A stretch of 41,271 bases of DNA from SLRI01 sp964576715 (GTDB taxonomy: Bacteria; Pseudomonadota; Alphaproteobacteria; Geminicoccales; Geminicoccaceae), in contig CAZNWE010000035.1 in NCBI GenBank assembly GCA_964576715.1, positions 1 to 41,271 on the forward strand. Reading direction: 5' to 3'. Under the pieces are notes generated by a model. That model did not search any database. It saw only the letters and a program-made list of their open reading frames with translations, and was not told the DNA's origin. The position numbers and the translations under genes are program-made. Of this stretch, positions 16,415 through 26,069 are shown piece after piece. Every line of letters starts with the position of its first letter. Position 1 is the stretch's first letter.

Positions 16415-17512
16415 TCAGCTGTAGGCCGGTCGCTCGAACGCCCGCTCCTCGCTGTCGAACAGGTAGCAGGCCGCGGCCGGGATGCCGACCTTGAGCCGCG
16501 CGCCGGGCTCGGCGGTGAAGTGACCTTCCGCCTTGACCACCAGAGGCTCCTCCTGGCCGAGGTCGAGATAGACGTAAGTCTCCGCCCCCAGCTGCTCGAC
16601 CGTGATCACGTCGCCTTCGAGCTCGGCATCGCCACCGCCGCCGGCGAGCAGGTCCTCCGGGCGGATGCCGAGTGTGTAGCCACCGCCGCCGCGGTGCCCG
16701 TTCGGCCGCGAGGTGGTGCGCACCGGCGTGTCGTGGACCGTGCTGACCACCGCCTCGCCACCCTCCGCGCCCTTCAGGTCGCAGGGCAGGAAGTTCATCT
16801 TCGGGCTGCCGATGAAGCCGCCGACGAACTTGTTGTCGGGATGGTGGTAGAGGTCGAGCGGTGTGCCGAACTGCATCAGGTAGCCGTCGCGCAACACCGC
16901 GATCCGGTCGGCCAGGGTCATCGCCTCGATCTGGTCGTGGGTGACGTAGATCATCGTTGCATCGAGCGAGTGGTGCAGCTTGGCGATCTCGATCCGCATC
17001 TGCACGCGCAAGGCCGCGTCGAGGTTGGAGAGCGGCTCGTCGAACAGGAAGACCTTGGGCTTCCTGACGATGGCCCGGCCGATGGCCACCCGCTGCCGCT
17101 GCCCACCGGAGAGCTGCTTGGGCAGCCGCTCGAGCAGCGGCTCGAGCTGCAGGATGCGCGCCGCCTCCTTGACCCGCTCCTCGATCGAGCGGTTGTCGGT
17201 CTTCGCCAGCTTCAGGCCGAAGGCCATGTTCTCGTAGACCGTCATGTGCGGGTAGAGCGCGTAGGACTGAAAGACCATGGCGATGCCGCGATCGGAAGGC
17301 GAGAGGGTGTTGACCACCTGGTTGTCGATCGACAGCGTGCCCGAGGTGATGTCCTCGAGCCCGGCGACGAGCCGCAGCAGGGTCGACTTGCCGCAGCCGG
17401 ACGGACCGACGAAGACGACGAACTCCTTGTTGTTGATGTCGAGATCGACACCCTTGATTACGTCCACCTTGCCGAAGGACTTCTTCACCTTGTCGAGCTT
17501 GATCGTGGCCAT
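16415..17512 (-). CDS. Sugar ABC transporter ATP-binding protein (MalK/UgpC type)
   Basis: A 365-residue ATPase. Walker A GPSGCGKST is at residues 36-44, the signature LSGGQRQR at about 135, Walker B with FLFDEPLSNLD at about 155, and the H-loop in YVTHDQ. The C-terminal 130 residues form the OB-fold regulatory domain typical of MalK (LGIRPEDL, then VEQLGAETYVYLDL). It energises uptake by the two permeases encoded upstream. Because MalK-type ATPases are often shared, it could also serve the polyol permeases at 1887-3581, which have no ATPase in the window. Confidence 0.95.
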   Translation of the reverse strand: MATIKLDKVKKSFGKVDVIKGVDLDINNKEFVVFVGPSGCGKSTLLRLVAGLEDITSGTLSIDNQVVNTLSPSDRGIAMVFQSYALYPHMTVYENMAFGLKLAKTDNRSIEERVKEAARILQLEPLLERLPKQLSGGQRQRVAIGRAIVRKPKVFLFDEPLSNLDAALRVQMRIEIAKLHHSLDATMIYVTHDQIEAMTLADRIAVLRDGYLMQFGTPLDLYHHPDNKFVGGFIGSPKMNFLPCDLKGAEGGEAVVSTVHDTPVRTTSRPNGHRGGGGYTLGIRPEDLLAGGGGDAELEGDVITVEQLGAETYVYLDLGQEEPLVVKAEGHFTAEPGARLKVGIPAAACYLFDSEERAFERPAYS

Positions 17513-17543
17513 CGGGGTTCTCTCTTTCGTCTAGTCGGTTGTC

Positions 17544-18373
<830 letters not shown>

Positions 18374-18374
<1 letters not shown>

Positions 18375-19354
18375 CACTTGTCTCCGCTCAGGTTCACTCG
18401 GCCGGCATAGATGTAGAGAATGGTGATGCCGGCGATGATCAGGAAGAGCAGCGTCGAGGCCGCCGAGCCGTAGGCGAAGTTGTCGAAGTCGAAGAGGTGC
18501 TGCCGGGCGTAGACCGACATGGTCACGGTCTGCACATTGTTGGGTGTGAGCACGTAGATAAGGTCGAAGATGCGCAAGGAATCGAGCATGCGGAAGATCA
18601 CGGCGACCATGATGGCCGGCTTGATCAACGGCAGGGTGACCCTGAAGAACACCTTGACCGGATGGATGCCGTCGACCCTGGCCGCCTCGTAAACGTCGCC
18701 CGGCAGCATTTGCATGCCGGCGAGGATCAACAGCGCCATGAAAGGTGTGGTTTTCCAGACGTCGACCATGATGACCGCCCACATCGCCGTCTCCGGCGAC
18801 GAGGTCCAGGCGATCGGCTGGCTGATGATGCCGATGGTCATGAACAGATCGTTGAGGATGCCGAACTGGTCGTTGAGCATCCAGTCCCACATCTTGGCGG
18901 AGACGATGGTCGGGATCGCCCAGGGCACCAGGATGGCGGCACGAACGAAGCCGCGGCCGGCGAACTGGGCGTTGAGGACCAGGGCGACGATGAGGCCGAG
19001 CAGGGTCTCGATCGACACCGCGATCACCGTGAAGTAGACGGTGTTCCAAACCGCCCGCCACCATGTCGGATCGGCCAGGAGACCGATCCATTCGCCGTCG
19101 CCGCCGCCATAGTCGAGCCAGAAGAGGTAGTTCTCGAAGCCGATCCACTCGCCGCTGCCCGGAACCGAGAGCCTGGCATCGGTGAAGCCGAGCCAGATCG
19201 TGCGGATCAGCGGCCAGGCGGCGACCGCCAGCAGCACGACGATCATCGGGGTCAGGAACAGCCACGCCGCGCGGACCTTCTCGCGGGTCAGCTGGGTTGC
19301 CTTGGGTGCCGCCTCGCTGGCGGCGCGTGGCAGCTCGGATGTTGCGGTAGCCAT
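18374..19354 (-). CDS. Sugar ABC transporter permease, MalF type
   Basis: A 326-residue permease with a cytoplasmic N-terminal tail of about 28 residues and then six helices. The EAA loop is YEAARVDGIHPVKVFFRVTLP. The protein has the length and layout of ThuF/SugA-type subunits of alpha-glucoside importers. It is second in the operon after the binding-protein gene, with a 161-base gap containing stem-loop sequence, and overlaps the next permease gene. Confidence 0.95.
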
Positions 19355-19393
19355 TGGCCTGCCCTCCCCCCTCGCTGTTATCGCGGCACCGTC

Positions 19394-19427
19394 GAGCCGA
19401 CCGGCGCCCGGTCTCGGGCCTCGGCTC
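19394..19427. repeat. Stem-loop between binding-protein and permease genes
   Basis: GAGCCGA (19394-19400) pairs with TCGGCTC (19421-19427), and inside it CCGG-CGC-CCGG can form a second stem. There is no T-run, so it is not a standard terminator. A stem-loop after a binding-protein gene often stabilises that part of the mRNA or reduces read-through; that role is inferred here. Confidence 0.45.
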
Positions 19428-19515
19428 TTGGGCCCTCGGGTCGATGGGCTGGCCGATCCACGATGGTCGAGAGACCGGCCGGCCCGTGTTCAGCTCACGT
19501 CACGGTCGCCAAGCA

Positions 19516-20787
19516 CTACCAGCCGGAGCGCCGGATCCGCATCAGGTTGCGCTCGAGCTGGGCGAGGTTGGTCGCGGCGTCGCCAGTGCCCGAAAGCGTG
19601 TTGTGCACCGCCGTCCAGAATTCCTGGCTGACCTGGTTGTAGTTGGCCTTGGTCGGCGCCGACGGCCGCGGCACCGCCTCCTGGAAGATCGGCAGCCACG
19701 CGCCGATCACCGGCTGGGCGGCGAGCACGTCGGCATCCTCGTAGAGGGCTGGAATGGTCGGCAAGCGCGTCGTCTCGATCGCCCGGTCCTTCTGGATCTC
19801 GGCGGAGGCCAGGAACTTGGCGAGCTCGATCGCCGCCTCCTGGTCCTGCGAGTAGTTGGAGACCGCGAGGTTCCAGCCGCCGAGCGTGGCGGCATTCTGC
19901 TCACCCGACGGGCCGGTCGGCAGCGGCACCACGTCGAACAGCCCCTTGACCGCCGAATCGTCGCCGTTGCTCAGCGCATAGGCGTAAGGCCAGTTGCGCA
20001 TGAAGACGGCGTTGCCGAGCTGCCACACACCTCGCGCCTCCTCCTCCTTGTAGCCGAGCACGCCGGGCGGCGAGATGGTGCCAACCCAGCCGGCGGCGAG
20101 ATCGAGAATCTCGGCGGCATTCTCGTTGTTGATCGAGATCTCGCCGTCGGGCTCGACGATCTGCCCGCCGCCATTGGACTTGACCCATTCGAGCGCGTTG
20201 CAGGTCAGCCCTTCGTAGGCCGACCCCTGCCAGACGAAGCCGAAGATACCGTCATTGCCCTCGGCCCGCTCGGCATCCATGACGGCTTGTGCGGTCTCGG
20301 TCAGCTCGACCCAGGTGGTCGGCGGCTCGAACCCGTGCTTCTCCAAAAGGTCCGCACGGTAGTAAAGGGCCGGCGCATCGGTGAACATCGGCAGGGCCAC
20401 GAGCCGGCCGTCGACGGTCTGCGATTCGATGATCGCCGGGAAGTGGTCGTCGACGACGTCGGCCGCCGCCTCGGCGAGGTCGACGAAGTGATTGGCCAGC
20501 TGCGGCGCCCAGATCACGTCGACCCGGTAGACGTCGATGTCGGGGTTCTCCGCCGAGAGCCACAGCCGGTACTGGCCGAACTGGTCGGTGGTCGAGGCCG
20601 GCATGGTGACGATCTCGACGGTATGGCCGCTCTGCGCCTCGAACATGTCGAGATGCTTGCGCAGCTCCTCGATGTCGCGGCCGACGGCACCGCTGACGAT
20701 CGAAAGCTCGGCCGCACCGACGGCGGTGCTCGCCATCAGCCCTGCGATGGCAACGCCGATAAGGGTGGATTGGGTATGCCGACGCAT
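19516..20787 (-). CDS. Sugar ABC transporter substrate-binding protein (ThuE-like)
   Basis: A 423-residue family 1 solute-binding protein. The ATG at 20787 follows CAGGGAGAGG; the first 25 or so residues are a signal peptide (GVAIAGLMASTAVGAA). Family features include EELRKHLDMFEAQSGHTVEI, DIDVYRVDVIWAPQLANHFVDL, FTDAPALYYRADLLEKHGF and the late GGWNLAVSNYS. It resembles the trehalose/maltose-binding proteins of rhizobia. It leads the operon with two permeases and the ATPase, and is divergent from the sulfatase gene across about 200 bases. The sugar is inferred, not shown. Confidence 0.93.
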   Translation of the reverse strand: MRRHTQSTLIGVAIAGLMASTAVGAAELSIVSGAVGRDIEELRKHLDMFEAQSGHTVEIVTMPASTTDQFGQYRLWLSAENPDIDVYRVDVIWAPQLANHFVDLAEAAADVVDDHFPAIIESQTVDGRLVALPMFTDAPALYYRADLLEKHGFEPPTTWVELTETAQAVMDAERAEGNDGIFGFVWQGSAYEGLTCNALEWVKSNGGGQIVEPDGEISINNENAAEILDLAAGWVGTISPPGVLGYKEEEARGVWQLGNAVFMRNWPYAYALSNGDDSAVKGLFDVVPLPTGPSGEQNAATLGGWNLAVSNYSQDQEAAIELAKFLASAEIQKDRAIETTRLPTIPALYEDADVLAAQPVIGAWLPIFQEAVPRPSAPTKANYNQVSQEFWTAVHNTLSGTGDAATNLAQLERNLMRIRRSGW

Positions 20788-20988
20788 CGCTGCCTCTCCC
20801 TGTTTTTTGCGCATCCGTTCCACAAGGTGTAACGCATCGGCAGGATAAATCCACCCGCCAATCCGTCCCGCCGTGCCAGAAGCCCAGGTTGAACTGCGCA
20901 TCGACGGGCTGGCTGGCAGTTGCGCTGGTCACGCCAATGGCCAGCCTCTACCGAACAGCAAATTGACAGTTGTCTGGAGTGCGAACAC

Positions 20989-22485
20989 TTGAACATCCTG
21001 CTCGTTACCGCCGATCAGTGGCGGGCCGATTGTCTCGGGGTGATCGCCGCCGGCTCGCCGACCGGAATGCCGGTGCGCACGCCGGCGATCGACAGCTTCG
21101 CCCGTGACGCCGTGCTGTTCAGGCGCCACTACAGCCAGGCGACGCCTTGCGGCCCGTCACGTGCGGCCCTGTTGACCGGCACCTACAGCTTCAACAACCG
21201 CTCGATCGCCAACGGCACGCCGCTCGATGCGCGCCACCAGACCGTGGCCCAGCTGGCCCGCCGCCACGGCTACCGGCCCGTGCTCTTCGGCTACAGCGAC
21301 ACCAGCATCGACCCGCGCACCGTGCCGGCCGACGACCCGCGGCTGACCACCTATGAAGGGGTCGCCGCCGGCTTCGAGCCGGGCTGCGTGCTGCTCGAGG
21401 ACGGCGCGGCGTGGCTGGCGCACCTGGCCGAGCGCGGCTACGGCCGGCTCGGCGTCGACGAGGTCTATGCCGGCCCGCTCGGCGATCCCGCCCCGTTCGC
21501 CGCCGAGGACAGCGAGACCGCGTTCCTCACCGACCGGTTCCTCGATTTCCTCAGGGCGCGGCAGCCGGACGATCCGTGGTTCGCGCATCTTTCCTACATC
21601 AAGCCGCACCCGCCCTGGGTCGCCGCCGCCCCCTACCATGCGATGTACGACCGGGGCGAGCTGCCGAAGCCGCGCCGCGCCCCGACCGTCGAGGACGAGG
21701 CGGCCCGTCACCCCTATCTCGGGGCATTGCTGGACAAGCCATTCGACGGCTGGCTCGGCCGCCACGTCCCCCGCCCGGCGGCCCTGTCCGACGCGCTCGC
21801 CGCCGCAATCAGGGGCGTCTATCTCGGGCTGGTCTCGGAACTCGACCGCCAGCTCGGCCGCATCTTCACCGCACTCGCCGCCAGTGATGCGCTGGAGCGC
21901 ACGCTCGTCATCGTGACCGCCGACCACGGCGAGATGCTCGGCGACGGCTGGCAGCTCGGCAAGGCTGGCTTCCGGCCCGAGGCGTTCCACGTGCCGCTGA
22001 TCATCCGCCACCCGAAGCGGCAGCAGGCCGGCCGGGTGGTCGAGGCCTTCACCGGGCATGTCGATCTCGTGCCGACCATCCTGGAGGCGATCGGGATCAC
22101 CCCGTCCCGGCAATGCGACGGCCGCTCCCTCCTGCCGCTCCTGAGCGAAGCACCGCCCGCCGACTGGCCGGACGCGGTGGTCTACGAGCACGATTTTCGC
22201 GATCTCGAGACGGGTTGGCACGCGGCGGCGCTCGGCCTCGCGGACGACCAATGCGCGATCACCGTGCGCCTGACGGCGGACCGGCTCTACGCGCATTTCG
22301 CCGGCCTGCCGCCGCTCGCCTGGGCCCGCGACGACGGTGGCGGGGAACGGCCGATCGAGGACCGGGCACTGCTGTTGCACGATGCCCAGGCGCTCTTGAC
22401 GCACCGCATGCGCCATGCCGATCGGCGGCTCACCGGCTGCCTGCTGACCGCAGCCGGCATCGTCGGCGGCTATGATCCGCTCTGA
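20989..22485 (+). CDS. Sulfatase-family hydrolase (phosphonate monoester hydrolase-like)
   Basis: A 498-residue alkaline-phosphatase-superfamily enzyme. The modification motif is TPCGPSRAALLTG with Cys54 expected to become formylglycine; CGPSR and the position match phosphonate monoester hydrolases of rhizobia. Metal ligands are visible in LLVTADQWRAD (Asp9) and VTADHGEMLGDGW. I start at the TTG at 20989 because it has GGAG nine bases upstream and gives the standard family N-terminus; the frame is open to 20920. No signal peptide is seen, so it is probably cytoplasmic. It is divergent from the sugar importer, so it might cleave an imported phospho- or sulfo-sugar (inference). It overlaps the nth stop by 16 bases. 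Confidence 0.88.
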   Translation: MNILLVTADQWRADCLGVIAAGSPTGMPVRTPAIDSFARDAVLFRRHYSQATPCGPSRAALLTGTYSFNNRSIANGTPLDARHQTVAQLARRHGYRPVLFGYSDTSIDPRTVPADDPRLTTYEGVAAGFEPGCVLLEDGAAWLAHLAERGYGRLGVDEVYAGPLGDPAPFAAEDSETAFLTDRFLDFLRARQPDDPWFAHLSYIKPHPPWVAAAPYHAMYDRGELPKPRRAPTVEDEAARHPYLGALLDKPFDGWLGRHVPRPAALSDALAAAIRGVYLGLVSELDRQLGRIFTALAASDALERTLVIVTADHGEMLGDGWQLGKAGFRPEAFHVPLIIRHPKRQQAGRVVEAFTGHVDLVPTILEAIGITPSRQCDGRSLLPLLSEAPPADWPDAVVYEHDFRDLETGWHAAALGLADDQCAITVRLTADRLYAHFAGLPPLAWARDDGGGERPIEDRALLLHDAQALLTHRMRHADRRLTGCLLTAAGIVGGYDPL

Positions 22486-23240
22486 ACGCCCGGCGCCGGT
22501 GTCTTTGGCCGATAGCGGCAGAGATCGGCGATGACGCAACGCCAGCATTCGGGCTTCCTCGCCTTGCAGACGTAGCGGCCGTGCAGGATCAGCCAGTGAT
22601 GCGCCCCCTTGGCGTAGGCGGCGGGCACCACCCGCTCGAGCAACATCTCGACCGCCAAGGGGTCCTTGCCGGGGGCGAGGCCGGTGCGGTTGGCGACGCG
22701 GAAGATGTGGGTGTCGACCGCGATGGTCGGCAAGCCGAAGGCCTCGTTGAGCACCACGTTGGCGGTCTTGCGACCGACGCCCGGCAGGGCTTCCAGCGCC
22801 TCCCGCGTCGCGGGCACCGCCCCGCCGTGCCGCTCGATCAGCAGCCTGGACAGCTCGATCACGTTCTTCGCCTTGTTGCGGTAGAGGCCGATCGTCCGGA
22901 TCGCCTCCCTGACCCGCTCCTCGCCCAGCTCGAGCATCGCCTGCGGGGTGTCGGCCATCGCGAACAGCCGGGCGGTTGCCTTGTTGACGCCGACATCGGT
23001 CGCCTGTGCGGACAGGAGAACGGCGACGATCAGGGTGAACGGGTTGGTGTAGACGAGCTCGGTGCGCGGCGCCGGGCAGTCGGCCGCGAGCCGCTCGAAC
23101 AGGGTCGAGATCGCCGCCCGCTTGAGCCGCGAACGCGGCCGCGCTCGCGGCGTCGGCCGGCGGGCGGTGGCGGCTGCGGGACCAGCCGTCGAGCTTTCCG
23201 CCCCGTCCCCGGGGTTGGCAGGGGCTGGGGTCTGACGCAT
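22470..23240 (-). CDS. nth: Endonuclease III, base-excision repair
   Basis: A 256-residue bifunctional DNA glycosylase/AP lyase that removes oxidised pyrimidines. The helix-hairpin-helix LPGVGRKTANVVL contains the catalytic Lys158, Asp176 follows in VDTHIFRVANR, and the 4Fe-4S cysteines 225, 232, 235 and 241 show the expected C-x6-C-x2-C-x5-C spacing. The N-terminal 40 residues, rich in Pro, Ala and Arg, are longer than in E. coli; an ATG at 23240 was chosen, with an in-frame GTG 12 bases upstream as an alternative. It is divergent from the DUF2244 gene with only 39 bases between starts. Confidence 0.95.
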   Translation of the reverse strand: MRQTPAPANPGDGAESSTAGPAAATARRPTPRARPRSRLKRAAISTLFERLAADCPAPRTELVYTNPFTLIVAVLLSAQATDVGVNKATARLFAMADTPQAMLELGEERVREAIRTIGLYRNKAKNVIELSRLLIERHGGAVPATREALEALPGVGRKTANVVLNEAFGLPTIAVDTHIFRVANRTGLAPGKDPLAVEMLLERVVPAAYAKGAHHWLILHGRYVCKARKPECWRCVIADLCRYRPKTPAPGVQSGS

Positions 23241-23279
23241 ATCCTTGGTCACCTCGACGCAAGCGGAGCGATTGACGGG

Positions 23280-23774
23280 ATGAGCGACGGCAGGGCCGCG
23301 AGCGGCACCCCGGCCACCTTCGAGGCGGTGCTGTATCCCAACCAGCCGCCCTCGACCAGGAGCCTCGTGCTGCTCCTGGTCGCGGTGTTCGGCGTGGCGA
23401 TCGGCACCAGCATGGGCTTTCTTTTGGCCGGCGCGTGGCCGGTGGTCGGCTTTCTGGGCGTCGAGCTCGTCCTCTTGGTGGTCTGTCTGGTCTGGGCCCG
23501 GCGCATGGCGGCTTATGCCGAGCATATCCGGCTCGACGACGACGGCCTGCACATCCGCACCACCACCGGCAACCGGACGCTGCGCAGCTGGCGCTTCGAG
23601 CCCTACTGGACCCGCGTCCAGCTCGCCGAGACCCGCCCCGGCGAAACCGCGCTCCGGCTCACCGCCCATGGCCGCAGCCTGACCATCGGCCGCTTCCTCA
23701 ATGCCCAGGAGCGGACCGATGTCGCCGCCGAACTCGACGCCGCACTGCGTCGGCATCGCGAGCCGGCTCTGTGA
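23280..23774 (+). CDS. DUF2244 domain integral membrane protein
   Basis: A 164-residue protein of DUF2244, common in alphaproteobacteria. The N-terminus has FEAVLYPNQPPSTRS, then two membrane helices (about residues 28-75), then a cytoplasmic beta-rich part with LRSWRFEPYWTRVQL, the most conserved family segment, and GRFLNAQERTDVAAEL. Function is unknown. The ATG at 23280 overlaps no other gene. Its end lies in a 22-bp tandem duplication shared with the end of truA. Confidence 0.9.
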   Translation: MSDGRAASGTPATFEAVLYPNQPPSTRSLVLLLVAVFGVAIGTSMGFLLAGAWPVVGFLGVELVLLVVCLVWARRMAAYAEHIRLDDDGLHIRTTTGNRTLRSWRFEPYWTRVQLAETRPGETALRLTAHGRSLTIGRFLNAQERTDVAAELDAALRRHREPAL

Positions 23775-23816
23775 GATCGGCTCAATCGGGCCTGGAGATC
23801 GGCTCAATCGGGATAG
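23773..23816. repeat. 22-bp tandem duplication at convergent gene ends
   Basis: An 18-base word GAGATCGGCTCAATCGGG occurs at 23773-23790 and again at 23795-23812, a period of 22 bases. The first copy spans the end of the DUF2244 gene, and the second contains the truA stop codon. It looks like a recent slippage duplication between two converging genes. Confidence 0.85.
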
Positions 23817-24547
23817 TCGGCCCGGACGAAGAAGAGCCCGCCCGGCGGTGCGGTCGGCCCGGCGGCGGCCCGGTCCCGGGCCTCGAGTGCGGCGCGGGCG
23901 AAGCCCACGGCCTCGCGGCCTTCGCCGATCACCTTCAGCGTGCCGACGATATTGCGCACCTGGTGGTGCAGGAAGGAGGGGGCCGAGGCGGTGATCTCGA
24001 GCATCGGCCCGCACCGGGCGACGACCAGCCGGCGCAGCGTGCGAACCGGCGAATCGGCCTGGCAGGCCGCATCGCGGTAGCTGGTGAAGTCGTGCCGGCC
24101 GATGAGCGTCTCGGCCGCCGCCTGCATCCGCTCCGCCTCGAGGTGCCGTGCGACGTGCCAAACCCGCCCGGCGAGCAGTGCCGGCGGGCCGCGACGGTTG
24201 AGGATCCGATAGCGATAATGCCGGGCGATCGCCCTAAAGCGGGCGTGAAAGTCGGGCGCCGCGCGCTGCACCTCGAGTACCGCGATCGGCTGTGGCCGGA
24301 GGTAATGGTTGAGGCCGCTCATCAGCCGCTCGGGCGGCAGGTCCTCGACGAGATCGAGATGCACCGTCAGGGCCATGGCATGGACCCCGGCATCGGTGCG
24401 CCCGGCGGCGATGGCCGGCCCCTCACGGCGCGCCATGGCATCGGCCGCGGTCTCGAGCGCTGCCTGCACCGAGGGTCCGTTGGCCTGGATCTGCCAGCCG
24501 CAATAGGGGCCACCGTCGAACTCGAGCGTGAGCCGGTAGCGCGGCAT
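23804..24547 (-). CDS. truA: tRNA pseudouridine(38-40) synthase
   Basis: A 247-residue TruA. The catalytic Asp52 is in GRTDAGVHA, preceded by FDGGPYCGWQIQ; later motifs are HARFRAIARHYRYRI, GRHDFTSYRDAACQ and FLHHQVRNIVGTL. The enzyme converts uridines 38, 39 and 40 of the tRNA anticodon stem. It is the last gene of a six-gene block from dnaX, five bases after the fmt stop. The length is standard. Confidence 0.97.
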   Translation of the reverse strand: MPRYRLTLEFDGGPYCGWQIQANGPSVQAALETAADAMARREGPAIAAGRTDAGVHAMALTVHLDLVEDLPPERLMSGLNHYLRPQPIAVLEVQRAAPDFHARFRAIARHYRYRILNRRGPPALLAGRVWHVARHLEAERMQAAAETLIGRHDFTSYRDAACQADSPVRTLRRLVVARCGPMLEITASAPSFLHHQVRNIVGTLKVIGEGREAVGFARAALEARDRAAAGPTAPPGGLFFVRADYPD

Positions 24548-24552
24548 CGCCG

Positions 24553-25521
24553 CTAGCCGGGCCGCGTGCCGAGCAGGCCGAGCCGCGTCCCCACCGGGCC
24601 GAGCCGCGTCCCCACCGGGATGGCGAAGCCGCGCTGCAGCTCGGCCGCGGTCATCGCCTTGCGGCCCTGCCGCTTGACCCGGACGATGTCCAGAGCGCCG
24701 TCGCCGCAGGCGACCCTGAGCGGCAGGCCGACCACCTCGCCGGGGATACCGTTCCCCTCGGCGACCGTCGCTTCGAGCACCGCCAGCCGCTCCGCGCCGA
24801 CCTCGCACCAGGTGCCGGGCCACGGGTCGAACGCCCGGACCCGTCGCGCCAGGGTCGCTGCATCGGCAGTGAAGTCGAGCCGTGCCTCGGCCTTGTCGAG
24901 CTTCTTCGCATAGGTGGCGAGGCTGTCGTCCTGCGGGGTCTCGGCCAGGGTGCCGGCGACCAGCCCGGCGACGAAGCCCGGGACCAAGCGCCGGGCGAGG
25001 TCGGCGAGGCGATCGTGCAGCGCCCCGGCGGTTTCGCCCGGGCGGATCGCGATCGTCCGGCGAACCAGCATCGGTCCGGTATCGAGGCCCTCCTCCATGC
25101 GAAAGACGGTGATGCCCGTGGTTGTGTCGCCGGCCTCGATGGCGCGCTGGATGGGCGCCGCACCCCGCCAGCGTGGCAGCACCGAGGCGTGGATGTTGAA
25201 GCAGCCGAGCGCCGGCGCCTCGAGGATCGGCCGCCGCAGCAGAAGGCCGTACGAGGCAACGATGGCGAGATCCGGTGCGAGGTCCGAAAACGCCGCCTGG
25301 GCGGCTGTGTCCTTCAAGCTGGCCGGGGTACGCACCGCGAGGCCGAGCCGGTCGGCCGCCTCGTGCACGGCACTTCGCCGCTCGTGCTGGCCCCGGCCGG
25401 CCGGCCTCGGCGGCTGGGTGTAGACCGCGACCAGGGGGTGCGGCAATGCGGCCAGCGCCTCGAGCGCCGGCACCGCGAAGGCGCTGGTGCCCATGAAGAC
25501 GAGGCGCAGGTCGCGGCTCAC
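24553..25521 (-). CDS. fmt: Methionyl-tRNA formyltransferase
   Basis: A 322-residue Fmt that formylates initiator Met-tRNA. Visible motifs are FMGTSAFAVPALEAL at the N-terminus, VASYGLLLRRPIL, the catalytic CFNIHASVLPRWRGAAPIQRAI, and EGLDTGPML. The GTG start is one base after the def stop, so the two are coupled. The extreme C-terminus is odd: VGTRLGP, VGTRLGL and LGTRPG are three near-repeats encoded by a tandem DNA repeat, adding about 20 residues beyond the normal end. Confidence 0.96.
   Translation of the reverse strand: MSRDLRLVFMGTSAFAVPALEALAALPHPLVAVYTQPPRPAGRGQHERRSAVHEAADRLGLAVRTPASLKDTAAQAAFSDLAPDLAIVASYGLLLRRPILEAPALGCFNIHASVLPRWRGAAPIQRAIEAGDTTTGITVFRMEEGLDTGPMLVRRTIAIRPGETAGALHDRLADLARRLVPGFVAGLVAGTLAETPQDDSLATYAKKLDKAEARLDFTADAATLARRVRAFDPWPGTWCEVGAERLAVLEATVAEGNGIPGEVVGLPLRVACGDGALDIVRVKRQGRKAMTAAELQRGFAIPVGTRLGPVGTRLGLLGTRPG
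24576..24617. repeat. 21-bp tandem repeat in the 3' end of fmt
   Basis: Two perfect 21-base copies lie at 24576-24596 and 24597-24617, with a degenerate third copy at about 24555-24575. Because the unit is a multiple of three, it adds seven-residue repeats to the Fmt C-terminus without breaking the frame. This is consistent with slippage. Confidence 0.88.
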
Positions 25522-25522
25522 G

Positions 25523-26029
25523 TCAGCCCTTCAACCGCCGCTGCTTGAGCAGCCGGCGCAGGATCATGTTCCGCTTCAAGGCGGAGAGGTGGTCGACGAA
25601 GAGGATGCCGTCCAGATGGTCGATCTCGTGCTGCAGGCAGCGGGCGAGCAGCCCCTCGGCCTCGATGCTGCGCGGGTTCTCACGCTCGTCGAGGTAGCTG
25701 ACCGCAACCGCGACCGGCCGCTTCACCTCGGCGTACTGACCGGGCAGGCTGAGGCAGCCCTCCTCGGCCACGGCCTGCTCGGGCGATGTCCAGGTCACCT
25801 CGGGGTTGATCAGCCTGAGCGGCTGGTCCTTCTCCTCGGAGGTGTCGATCACCACCACCCGCCGGCTGACGCCGATTTGCGGGGCGGCGAGGCCGACGCC
25901 GGGCGCTTCGTACATCGTCGCCAGCATCTGCTCCATCAGCTGCACGAGTTCGTCGTCGATCGCCGCCACGGGTTCGGCCGGGCGCTTGAGCGTCGGGTGT
26001 GGGGGCTGAAGAATGTCGAGCAGCGTCAT
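25523..26029 (-). CDS. def: Peptide deformylase
   Basis: A 168-residue metal hydrolase that removes the N-formyl group from nascent proteins. All three motifs are present: GVGLAAPQIG at 44-53, EGCLSLP with Cys92 and HEIDH with His134, Glu135 and His138. The ATG at 26029 gives the standard N-terminus (MTLLDILQPPHPTLK); a TTG 15 bases upstream is possible. It pairs with fmt downstream (one-base gap) and lies 40 bases after recR. Confidence 0.97.
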   Translation of the reverse strand: MTLLDILQPPHPTLKRPAEPVAAIDDELVQLMEQMLATMYEAPGVGLAAPQIGVSRRVVVIDTSEEKDQPLRLINPEVTWTSPEQAVAEEGCLSLPGQYAEVKRPVAVAVSYLDERENPRSIEAEGLLARCLQHEIDHLDGILFVDHLSALKRNMILRRLLKQRRLKG

Positions 26030-26069
26030 GGTTTCACGAAACAAGAGAGCGGTGCCGTGCCGGCTGCGG

